DNA of 64,000 nucleotides from Psychrobacillus sp048572895 (GTDB lineage Bacteria > Bacillota > Bacilli > Bacillales_A > Planococcaceae), in assembly GCF_048572895.1 (NCBI RefSeq), contig NZ_CP183878.1, positions 2,666,001 to 2,730,000 on the forward strand, written 5' to 3'. The notes under the pieces were generated by a model that made no database searches, was not told where the DNA came from, and saw only the letters and a list, made by a program, of their open reading frames with translations. Shown here in pieces: positions 52,759-60,547 of the stretch (its first letter is position 1; each line of letters starts with the position of its first letter). The position numbers and the translations under genes are program-made.

Positions 52759-52804
52759 AAAAACACTAAAAGACCCTCCATCACGGAAGGTCTTCTAGTG
52801 TTTT
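52759..52804 (-). terminator. Terminator of the 52828-53784 genes
   Basis: AAAAACACTA...AGACC / GGTCT...TAGTGTTTT long stem, 24 nt past the stop codon at 52828. Confidence 0.8.
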
Positions 52805-52827
52805 CATCTTTTATCATTATGGAGCTG

Positions 52828-53031
52828 TTATTTAAGCTTATCTTGTTTTGCTTGTATAATTTTTTCTTCTATAAGTTTTGCTTTATCTGCATCTTTTTTA
52901 GATTTTTTTAACAACCATCTAAAAACGAGTACGCAAATAACTATTAAAACAGCTAACTCGATTACAACAGGTATATATTCCGATTTATCTTCTGGAAAAT
53001 ATAAAAAAGCTAGATGTAAAAACGAAAACAT
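52828..53031 (-). CDS. Small membrane protein, 67 residues
   Basis: One strong membrane helix (IPVVIELAVLIVICVLVFRWL, in part) followed by a lysine-rich cytoplasmic tail (KKSKKDADKAKLIEEKIIQ). It has GGAGTG upstream of the ATG and lies 15 nt after the cyclophilin gene, probably in one transcript. I do not recognise the family. Confidence 0.65.
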   Translation of the reverse strand: MFSFLHLAFLYFPEDKSEYIPVVIELAVLIVICVLVFRWLLKKSKKDADKAKLIEEKIIQAKQDKLK

Positions 53032-53046
53032 ATATACACTCCTCTA

Positions 53047-53784
53047 TTATTTCTGAACAATTTCAATTGAATCTATAGTAATATCTTCTACTGGCTTATC
53101 ATCAGCATTTGTTTCTACCGCAGCAATTTTGTCCACTATATCTAATCCTTCAATCACTTGTCCAAATACCGTATGTTTTTGATCAAGGGTCGGTGTGCCA
53201 CCCATTTCCTCATAAGCTTCAGCAATTTCCTTTGGCCATCCACCATCGATTAGTTGCTGCGCTGTTGCTTTTGCATCAGGTGCTTGAACGATAAAAAATT
53301 GACTACCATTTGTATTTGCACCTGCATTTGCCATCGATAGAGCCCCTCTTATATTAAAGAGGTTCATCGAAAATTCATCCTCAAAGTCTGCTTCGTAAAT
53401 ACTTTCTCCACCCATGCCGGTACCAGTTGGATCTCCACCTTGAATCATGAAATCTTGAATAATTCGGTGAAATATTATTCCATCATAATAACCATTTTCT
53501 GCATGTGTTAAGAAATTTTCCACTGTTTTTGGCGCCAATTCAGGGAATAACTTAATCTTAATTGAGCCCATTGATGTATTCATTGTAACTAAAGCCTCAT
53601 TGGCAGCTACCTCTTCAGAAAGTTGTGGATACATGATTATCTCTCCTTCTTGTCCAGTATCAGTATTTACAGTAGAATCTTCTTTTTCTACCTCTTCCTT
53701 CGGTGCACTAGAATCATCTGATCCACAAGCACTTAAAAAGCAAATAATTGTTGCTATAACTATAAATAATAATATTTTTTTCAT
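53047..53784 (-). CDS. Cyclophilin-type peptidyl-prolyl isomerase lipoprotein
   Basis: 245 residues. A lipoprotein signal peptide ends at ICFLSAC (cysteine ~20), followed by an acidic linker and a cyclophilin domain: MGSIKIKLFPELAPKTVENF, YYDGIIFHRIIQDFMIQGGD, ALSMANAGANTNGSQFFI and HTVFGQVIEG. The active-site R and F (FHRII, QGGD, GSQFFI) are retained. It likely folds secreted proteins at the outer face of the membrane, beside PrsA-like enzymes. Confidence 0.93.
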   Translation of the reverse strand: MKKILLFIVIATIICFLSACGSDDSSAPKEEVEKEDSTVNTDTGQEGEIIMYPQLSEEVAANEALVTMNTSMGSIKIKLFPELAPKTVENFLTHAENGYYDGIIFHRIIQDFMIQGGDPTGTGMGGESIYEADFEDEFSMNLFNIRGALSMANAGANTNGSQFFIVQAPDAKATAQQLIDGGWPKEIAEAYEEMGGTPTLDQKHTVFGQVIEGLDIVDKIAAVETNADDKPVEDITIDSIEIVQK

Positions 53785-53920
53785 GAATTAATCACCCCAA
53801 ATTAGTTTACCATAATCATACATCATAATTCAGTGACAAAGTATCTAACTTTCTTCGACACACTAAATGTTCTATACTAGTACTAGAACAGATACGCTAC
53901 CATAGAAAGAAGGGATTTCA

Positions 53921-55156
53921 ATGAGCGTACAAAAACGAAATTTTACGATCATGTGGTTTTCTAACTTTCTCGTTTCGGCCACTATGACAATGATCATGCC
54001 ATTTTTATCATTATATATAAATACGATGGGAGATTTCTCAGAAAGCTATGTACAAAAGTGGTCCGGGCTTGTATTCGGTGCTACATTTGTGTCCGCATTT
54101 TTAATGTCACCAATTTGGGGAAGAATCGCGGATAAATATGGATATAAACCAATCTTAATCATTAATGGATTTGGGATTGCATTTAGTGTATTGCTCATGG
54201 GGTTTGTCAATTCTGTAGAGGCTTTCTTTGTCCTTCGCTTATTTATGGGGATTGTTACTGGATTTATCCCTACCTCCTTAGCCTTTATAAGCTCTCAAAC
54301 TCCAAAGAATATCGCTGGGAAAACGATGGGAACCCTACAGATGGGAAGTGTTTCTGGTACACTTTTCGGTCCTATCATAGGTGGATTTTTAGCAGATACA
54401 TTCGGTTTTCAATATACATTCATTATTACAGCAACAGCAGTTTCTATTGCTGCGTTAATCGTACTATTTGGAATACATGAAATTCGCAAAGAGAAACAGG
54501 CTGGTGATCATGAATATTCTAGAAAGACTGTTATTTCAAGTATATTTCATCATCGTCTCATCTTAAATGTTCTCATGATTACTTCATTGATACAAATTGG
54601 ACTTTTTAGTATTCAACCTCTTTTATCTTTATATGTTTCTCAATTAACGAACTCAAAGGAAGTTGCGCTTCTCGCTGGTTTTACCTTTAGTGCGACGGGT
54701 GTTGGAAGTCTATTGTTTGCTAGAACTTGGGGTAAACTCGGAGATTCGATTGGATATGAAAAAATACTATCCTTTCTTCTAATTCTTGCCTTTGTGTTTA
54801 TCATCCCTCAGGCATTCGTCTCAGAGCTATGGCAATTAGTAATACTACGTTTCTTATTTGGTATAGCCTCCGGTGGGCTAATACCAATTACTACTGCTTT
54901 AATCCGTAGAGAAGCTCCGATTGAAGTACAAGGAGAACTAATGGGCTATAATACAAGTTTCCGCTTTTTAGGTAATATTATTGGACCAATGTTTGGTGGA
55001 TTTATAAGTGGATACATCGGCATTTCATCCGTCTTTTTTGTTACCGGCGCATTGTTCATAGTCGCATTTACCATTATATACTTCGCTAGAAAAAAACCTC
55101 GAATAGATTTTGAAGATGTATTAATAGAAGAAGAAATGCATGCTAAATTATCGTGA
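53921..55156 (+). CDS. MFS transporter, drug-efflux type
   Basis: 411 residues with twelve hydrophobic segments. The loop 2-3 motif SPIWGRIADKYGYKPIL and its second-half counterpart ARTWGKLGDSIGYEKIL are typical of MFS; GTLFGPIIGGFLAD resembles motif C of DHA1 drug antiporters. RBS AAGAAGGG. Single gene with its own terminator. Substrate not deducible. Confidence 0.88.
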   Translation: MSVQKRNFTIMWFSNFLVSATMTMIMPFLSLYINTMGDFSESYVQKWSGLVFGATFVSAFLMSPIWGRIADKYGYKPILIINGFGIAFSVLLMGFVNSVEAFFVLRLFMGIVTGFIPTSLAFISSQTPKNIAGKTMGTLQMGSVSGTLFGPIIGGFLADTFGFQYTFIITATAVSIAALIVLFGIHEIRKEKQAGDHEYSRKTVISSIFHHRLILNVLMITSLIQIGLFSIQPLLSLYVSQLTNSKEVALLAGFTFSATGVGSLLFARTWGKLGDSIGYEKILSFLLILAFVFIIPQAFVSELWQLVILRFLFGIASGGLIPITTALIRREAPIEVQGELMGYNTSFRFLGNIIGPMFGGFISGYIGISSVFFVTGALFIVAFTIIYFARKKPRIDFEDVLIEEEMHAKLS

Positions 55157-55158
55157 AG

Positions 55159-55198
55159 ATAGCACACTTTCTATACCGAAAGTGTGCTATTCTTTTTA
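55159..55198 (+). terminator. MFS gene terminator
   Basis: ATAGCACACTTTC / GAAAGTGTGCTAT stem followed by TCTTTTT, 3 nt past the stop codon. Confidence 0.85.
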
Positions 55199-55226
55199 TT
55201 AGAAAATTGGAATTGGAGTGCAACTC

Positions 55227-57080
55227 ATGCGTCAGGCAATCGGCTATATTATCGTTCTTCTTTGCTTTCCTCTCATTTGGATTTTATATTCGTTTATCCA
55301 TAGTGAGATTTTAACTGCCTATGAATTTAAAGAAGATTTAAAAGAAGCTATCCCGCTTCATACACCAGCAAGTACTTCGCCTATTGTTCTTTTAGATAAA
55401 GATAATGTAATTTTCTCGGAGGATTATGTAGAGTGGCGAGATCCCCTGCCATTAGAATCTATCCCGCTCTTCGTACAGGAAGTACTTATACAAAGTGAGG
55501 ATGTTGAGTTTTATAATCATATTGGTTTTAATTTTAGTGCGATTTTCCGCGCTGTTTTTGCAAATGCAGCAGCCAATTCAAGTGATCAAGGTGCAAGTAC
55601 AATTACGCAGCAATTAGTGAGGCTACGTTACTTATCAACGGAAAAGACGTATGAGCGTAAGGTGACAGAACTAATCTACGCCTACGAGATGGAAAAACAA
55701 TCGAATAAAGAAGAGATTCTCGAAAACTATTTAAACGAAATATATTTTAGCAACCAGGTGTATGGTATTGGTGCTGCCGCAACCTATTACTTCGGAAAAC
55801 CATTAAATGAATTATCTGAAGCGCAACAAGTATTTATTAGCGCTATACCAAATAACCCTTCTGTATATAATCCATTGGAACACTTTGAAGCTACTAAAAA
55901 GCGTCAAGAATTATTAATTGATATTTTAGTGAAAAACGACAAAATTTCTACAGAGCATGGGAATAAGTTAAAAAATGAGGCAATAGTTCTTCAAACAAAA
56001 ATAAAAAAGCAACTGTATCCTGTATATAGCACTTATGTGTTAGACGAATTAAAGTCTTTAATCAGCACTAGCGAGGGATATCAAGAGAAGATAGAATCTG
56101 CCTCCAATGAGCAGCAGGCAGTATTTTTCAAAAATGAATTACAAACACGAGTGAATGAAGTAATTTCTCAAGGTCTAATTGTACATACCGCTTTAGACCC
56201 CCATAAACAAAAAGAAGACGTAGCCTATATTGATAATCTTTTAGACAAAACAAAAGATTTACAAGCCGCTTCTGTTGTTATTGATAATAAGACAAGAGAA
56301 ATTGTTAGCATGTTCGGTGGGAAGGATTATCGAAAGTTTGATTTTAACCGAGCAAATCAAGCAGTGCGACAACCTGGTTCTGCTTTCAAACCCTTACTTG
56401 TATACGGTCCGATTTTTGAAATGACCTCATTAACTCCTAACAACGAGATTAGTGGAGGTAAATTATGTATTGCTAGTTATTGTCCGCAAAATTACGGTGG
56501 AGCCATTTACGGAAACGTTTCCTTAAAACAAGCTTTTCGTTTTAGTCATAACACTCCAGCTGTGCGTCTATTACAAACTGTTGGGATAGAAGAAGCATTT
56601 GCTAAATTAGAACAATTCCAATTTAATCACTTAATAGAGGAAGATCATACATACTCTGCGGCTCTAGGTGGTTTAACAAATGGTGTAACAGTACTTGAGA
56701 TGGCAGATGCTTATACGGGTTTCATTGATGGAATGTATAAACCTGCTCATGCTATTCGAAAAGTAACCAACAAGAATGGCGATATTCTATATGAATGGAA
56801 AGAGGAAAAGATCGAAGTATGGTCTCCTAAAACTATAAATATAATGAGAGATTTGCTAGCAGATGTTGTAGTGAATGGGACCGGAAAAGGAGTTAATATT
56901 AACTCTTCTTATGTTGGGGCTAAAACTGGTACGACTAACGATTATTATGATTACTGGGTTACTGGACTTACAGATACTTATACATCTGCCGTATGGATCG
57001 GCTATGATATGCCGCAAAATATGAAACGAATTGAATCTAAAAGGATTCATCATAAGATATTTAACCAAATAATGAACTGA
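55227..57080 (+). CDS. Class A penicillin-binding protein (bifunctional)
   Basis: 617 residues. An N-terminal membrane anchor is followed by a GT51 glycosyltransferase domain (IQSEDVEFYNHIGFN with the catalytic E; GASTITQQLVR; KVTELIYAYEMEKQ; EIYFSNQVYGIGAAATYYFGK) and a transpeptidase domain with SxxK in QPGSAFKPLL, SxN in FSHNTPAVR and KTG in GAKTGTTNDYYDYW. It polymerises and crosslinks peptidoglycan. I chose ATG 55227 because GGAG is 8 nt before it; the GTG at 55218 is too close. It is shorter than PBP1a/PBP4 of B. subtilis in lacking a C-terminal tail. Confidence 0.93.
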   Translation: MRQAIGYIIVLLCFPLIWILYSFIHSEILTAYEFKEDLKEAIPLHTPASTSPIVLLDKDNVIFSEDYVEWRDPLPLESIPLFVQEVLIQSEDVEFYNHIGFNFSAIFRAVFANAAANSSDQGASTITQQLVRLRYLSTEKTYERKVTELIYAYEMEKQSNKEEILENYLNEIYFSNQVYGIGAAATYYFGKPLNELSEAQQVFISAIPNNPSVYNPLEHFEATKKRQELLIDILVKNDKISTEHGNKLKNEAIVLQTKIKKQLYPVYSTYVLDELKSLISTSEGYQEKIESASNEQQAVFFKNELQTRVNEVISQGLIVHTALDPHKQKEDVAYIDNLLDKTKDLQAASVVIDNKTREIVSMFGGKDYRKFDFNRANQAVRQPGSAFKPLLVYGPIFEMTSLTPNNEISGGKLCIASYCPQNYGGAIYGNVSLKQAFRFSHNTPAVRLLQTVGIEEAFAKLEQFQFNHLIEEDHTYSAALGGLTNGVTVLEMADAYTGFIDGMYKPAHAIRKVTNKNGDILYEWKEEKIEVWSPKTINIMRDLLADVVVNGTGKGVNINSSYVGAKTGTTNDYYDYWVTGLTDTYTSAVWIGYDMPQNMKRIESKRIHHKIFNQIMN

Positions 57081-57107
57081 GAAATACTAGGTAATATATT
57101 GCTCTGG

Positions 57108-57365
57108 CTGATAAGTTCAAAACCTGTTTCCACCGTTTTCAATAGACTTGGGACAGACTTGTTGCTATATTCTTACCGGCTAATTTTTAGAAAGGCTGGT
57201 CGTGACTATCCTCACGACCAGCCTTGCATTTCTCGGTAATTTTATGGCGTCTACCTATCCTTCGTCCTCCTATAGCACTTGGAAAATGGTTAGTGCATTT
57301 TTGGTTAATTAGAGAAAGGAAGATCCCGGAGATGCAATTTCGGTCGCCATTGGCTACTCTATTCG
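57108..57365 (+). repeat. R1 interspersed inverted-repeat element, copy E
   Basis: Shared blocks TTCAAAACCTGTTTCC, ACCGTTTTCAATAGACTTGG, TTGCTATATTCTTACCG, hairpin, CTCGGTAATTTTATGGCG, TATCCTTCGTC, GGTTAGTGCATTTTTGG and GAGATGCAATTTCGGTCGCC. The central hairpin (57192-57225) has a 14-bp stem closed over a 6-nt loop by a C-C mismatch. It lies between the convergent PBP and kinase-like genes. Confidence 0.8.
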
Positions 57366-57394
57366 GTGAATTCTTACAATTTTTGCATACCTCA

Positions 57395-57946
57395 TTAGGC
57401 AATATCTACAATTTTCCGAATAACAGACATTACTTCGTCCGATGTTTTTATAACAAATAAATGATCAGCTTCTTCTTCAGTAGGTGCTATAATATCGTTT
57501 CTATTTGTCTCTGCCTGCTGCCTAGAAAGTACTTCGTCAAAAGTTGAAGCAACTCTTAAAATCGATGTACTTCGCTCACTATTAGTGATTCTCTCTTTGA
57601 GAATATGATCTGGGAGTTCAAAATTCACCAGTATGGTTGTAAATCCATTCTTTTGATAATATTCGATTTGTCTCAATCGTCCTTTGCGATTCCGATTTGA
57701 GTTACAAATAATAAGATGAGAATTGGTATCATCAACTGCATGATTTACAATCGCTTGCGTAATTGCATATTTAATCGTGTTACTCCCCTGCTTGGGCAAT
57801 AAAGATTGGTAATACGTATGAAGGAACTCGGCATGATTATCTTGGTCAATCACCACTGAGTTCACAAGCTCTTTTTCTAACGCTTTGGCAAATGTCGTTT
57901 TGCCACTATGCGTTTTTCCGACAGTTATAATAGCTAATCTTTTCAT
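57395..57946 (-). CDS. P-loop NTPase / kinase-like protein
   Basis: 183 residues with Walker A VGKTHSGKTTFAKALE at the N-terminus, VVIDQDNHAEF as a possible Walker B/substrate motif, and LIICNSNRNRKGRLRQIEYY with the pattern of a lid. It resembles the AAA_33 or adenylylsulfate-kinase-like ATPases of about 180 residues. Substrate unknown. It lies 45 nt after an APH-type kinase gene on the same strand. Confidence 0.75.
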   Translation of the reverse strand: MKRLAIITVGKTHSGKTTFAKALEKELVNSVVIDQDNHAEFLHTYYQSLLPKQGSNTIKYAITQAIVNHAVDDTNSHLIICNSNRNRKGRLRQIEYYQKNGFTTILVNFELPDHILKERITNSERSTSILRVASTFDEVLSRQQAETNRNDIIAPTEEEADHLFVIKTSDEVMSVIRKIVDIA

Positions 57947-57991
57947 CAGAAAACTCCATTCTTAGATTTAAGAATTATTCTTATCTGTAAT

Positions 57992-58858
57992 TTATGTTAG
58001 GTACTTACGCCATTCCTTCCAGGCTACAAGATAGGCACCTAAGTCCTGCGGATGGACTTTTTTACAAATCCCAATACGGGTATACAATTGAAAAAGAACC
58101 TCTTCCAAAAGCATTGAATTATTGATTGGGTTATCCTGGTTCAATAATGAAAAAGAAGAATATAATGTCTCTAAATCTAAATTGTCCGAAGAAGAGCAAA
58201 ATGCGTATGTAAAATCATAAATCTTGGGACCTACTAGTGGGGATGGATCAATAATTCCATTTAGTTTATTGTCATTAAATACAAAGTTATGAACTCCAGC
58301 ATCTCCGTGAAGATAATACTTCTCTTCTTGATACTCATAAGTATTTAATTTATTTACTAAAACTTTTACCCGTCTATGTTCTTCCTTTGAAAATAAATCT
58401 CCAATATTAGCTTCTGCATATTCCAAACTTTCAAGATTAAAGTCTGCCCATGAATTTCTATTTATACCGGTAACCCTACCACGGCTGACTGTATCATCTG
58501 CTTTTTTATATTGATTAAACAACTCCTCCACTATAATGGTCATCCAATCTAATTTAAATCCTCGATTTATATGAGTGTCTCCTAAAATATACGAGTATAC
58601 GATAAATTCATTGTTTTCATCTGTGTAAAGTACATTTGGCAGCAACTTTACGTTTCTATAAGTATTAAGAAAATCCTTAGTTGTAGTAATAATTTCAGGT
58701 TGATCTTTTTTCAATACATATAATGGCTTTTCTTCATAAGATAAGCTATATATAGTTCCATCAGTAGTGCCGCTTTTTATTTCTTTATATTTTATATCCT
58801 CTTCCGTAATGATACCCTGGTATCTTAGACGATTTATGATATCTCCTACTGTTTCCAT
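57992..58858 (-). CDS. APH-family phosphotransferase
   Basis: 288 residues of the aminoglycoside/choline-kinase fold: catalytic loop YLHGDAGVHNFVFNDNKLNG with the Brenner HGDxxxxN motif, and the metal-binding D in GIIDPSPLVGPKIYDFTYAF. The N-terminal lobe has TDGTIYSLSYEEKPLYVLKK with the ATP lysine. Its real substrate is unknown; this family includes antibiotic and small-metabolite kinases, so resistance should not be assumed. Confidence 0.8.
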   Translation of the reverse strand: METVGDIINRLRYQGIITEEDIKYKEIKSGTTDGTIYSLSYEEKPLYVLKKDQPEIITTTKDFLNTYRNVKLLPNVLYTDENNEFIVYSYILGDTHINRGFKLDWMTIIVEELFNQYKKADDTVSRGRVTGINRNSWADFNLESLEYAEANIGDLFSKEEHRRVKVLVNKLNTYEYQEEKYYLHGDAGVHNFVFNDNKLNGIIDPSPLVGPKIYDFTYAFCSSSDNLDLETLYSSFSLLNQDNPINNSMLLEEVLFQLYTRIGICKKVHPQDLGAYLVAWKEWRKYLT

Positions 58859-58935
58859 ATCTATACCTCCCTAGCAATTACTTAATTTTCAAATAATTAA
58901 TCCAATACTTTGCCTGAAGTCTTGAATCTACGAAT

Positions 58936-59451
58936 CTAGATATTTCTAAAGAGATACCATTCATACGCACGCTTTTCTAATTCATTCACATAGTCTTTTT
59001 TCGCTTTACTGTATTCTTTTGTATCATTATATTTTGCTGATAGTTCCATTTTTAATTCATTATACATTTGAACTTCTATGGAATGTGCTCGCAAGTAATC
59101 TCGAACCACTAAGTGACGTTCAATTTGTTGGTTATCAAATTGATACATATGGATATGATGTGTTCGATTTTCTCCGCCCTTACGATATAGGCTTCTACCT
59201 TCGATGCCCCATTCACCAACGATATCATAACCTTCAGCACGTAGTAATTCATGGAAAGGCTCTAAGTCATCTATACACTGAACAATGCCAATCATATCAA
59301 TGACAGGTTTAGCTTTCATTCCCTTTACAGAGGTGCTTCCAAAATGCTCAAAGTGAATATCTTGCTTTCCGAAAATTCTCTTTAACTTAACAACTTCCTT
59401 TTCAAATTCTACCTGCCATTCCTCCGTGTAATCTGTCAGTCTAATTTCCAT
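58936..59451 (-). CDS. GrpB family nucleotidyltransferase-like protein
   Basis: 171 residues with the GrpB pattern: YTEEWQVEFEKEVVKLKRIF, HFEHFGSTSVKGMKAKPVID (the GSTS nucleotidyltransferase-like motif) and HIHMYQFDNQQIERHLVVRDYLRAH (in part). AAGGGTGAC stands before the ATG at 59451; the 20 extra codons upstream lack a ribosome site. Often linked to CoaE domains, but here it is stand-alone. The biochemical role is unknown. Confidence 0.85.
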   Translation of the reverse strand: MEIRLTDYTEEWQVEFEKEVVKLKRIFGKQDIHFEHFGSTSVKGMKAKPVIDMIGIVQCIDDLEPFHELLRAEGYDIVGEWGIEGRSLYRKGGENRTHHIHMYQFDNQQIERHLVVRDYLRAHSIEVQMYNELKMELSAKYNDTKEYSKAKKDYVNELEKRAYEWYLFRNI

Positions 59452-59514
59452 TGTCACCCTTCTTTTATTCTTAATATTTTTAATAGAAAAGCTCTGTATC
59501 TTGCTTTTCATTTT

Positions 59515-59735
59515 TCATTCATAAATCCATGGAGATTAGTCGTATACTTTCCCGCTTTGTGGTAAAAACTGCTCGTATAGGAATCTGTTCCTTGTATGAA
59601 GACTTCCTATGTACGAAGGCTATACACGTAGATCGTGTATAGCAATTCGTGAACAGTATTTTATGAGTCCGAGGAGGCTCTAGCCTCACCAACGGAAAGC
59701 GTCCGTCTGTAACGAAAATCAACAGTAATACTTTA
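59515..59735 (+). repeat. R2 3'-half copy and an adjacent hairpin
   Basis: GAGTCCGAGGAGGCTCTAGC, ACGGAAAGCGTCCGTCTGTA and ACGAAAATCAACAGTAATAC match the R2 end (59660-59735). Before it is a perfect 10-bp hairpin GCTATACACG / CGTGTATAGC (59619-59643). A 67-codon ORF that crosses both is not credible. Confidence 0.65.
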
Positions 59736-59741
59736 AAAATC

Positions 59742-60302
59742 TTAAAGTAATGGAAGACTTGCGACTATCCCATTGTATAGTTTGATAATTATATATATAA
59801 CGAGTGCGATGAGAAGACTCCAGACAATAATTTCAAACATGACTAATCCAAGTGTACCGACAAGATTCATCGAGTTGCTCAATTTATATACGACATAAAC
59901 AAAATATATAAAAGTAGTTAACAAAAATATAATTAGCAATAATTGCATCGATTGAAATCCTACTAGAGAAATTACTGCTCCTATAAAAAATACTACATAG
60001 CCTCCACGTGCCTGTGCCATAGTTTTTCCTTCAAAGTCCTTTGAGAAAAATAGCATTCCTATTTCATGAATTGTTTCTGCAATTAGTTTAAATGCAGAAA
60101 AAATCATAAAATAGATTAATACCAGTAAGATCAGTAAAAACAGTTTAAGTTCTAAATCCGAAAGAAATTCTCTCATTCCACTGTATACACCAATTACCTT
60201 AAAAAGCTCTATAACTTTATTCATCGTAAATGTAGCGAACGATAAACTGAATAATACTATTGTAATTAGTGGTAAAAAGCCAAACACATAGGGATTTTTC
60301 AT
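59742..60302 (-). CDS. YufK-like membrane protein (DUF5366)
   Basis: 186 residues with about five membrane segments (LPLITIVLFSLSFATFTMN, FLLILLVLIYFMIFSAFKL, GGYVVFFIGAVISLVGFQ and others). It is next to, and divergent from, the mrp operon. B. subtilis has YufK, of the same size, at this place. Function unknown; a link with the antiporter is only positional. Confidence 0.75.
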   Translation of the reverse strand: MKNPYVFGFLPLITIVLFSLSFATFTMNKVIELFKVIGVYSGMREFLSDLELKLFLLILLVLIYFMIFSAFKLIAETIHEIGMLFFSKDFEGKTMAQARGGYVVFFIGAVISLVGFQSMQLLLIIFLLTTFIYFVYVVYKLSNSMNLVGTLGLVMFEIIVWSLLIALVIYIIIKLYNGIVASLPLL

Positions 60303-60547
60303 ATGTACTCCTTTAATAGACTGTTACTGTTATTTTTCCTTTTTTCTTCGACTGTTGTTGAAGCAAGTGAATTCTTTGTGACACTGTAAAATAACCTAGT
60401 TCTACTTATTTAACTATTCCTAAATATCATATCGAAAGAAAGAACCTATATGCAATAGTAACCATTACTTTCCCATGCAATAAATACTTATTTGCGTTAT
60501 AATTTTAGGGATGCATTAAAATACATATACTTGAGAGGAGGATTCAC
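60303..60547 (+). promoter_or_regulatory. mrp operon upstream region
   Basis: The 245-nt space between yufK-like and mrpA is AT-rich. TATAAT at 60498-60503 is the best -10 for mrpA, with a poor -35 about 16-17 bp upstream (TGCAAT, 60476-60481). No riboswitch core or terminator is seen. Confidence 0.4.

Noticed and set aside
57992..58858. Annotating the APH-type protein as an aminoglycoside resistance enzyme.
   Set aside because: Only the general kinase motifs are seen; this family acts on many substrates.
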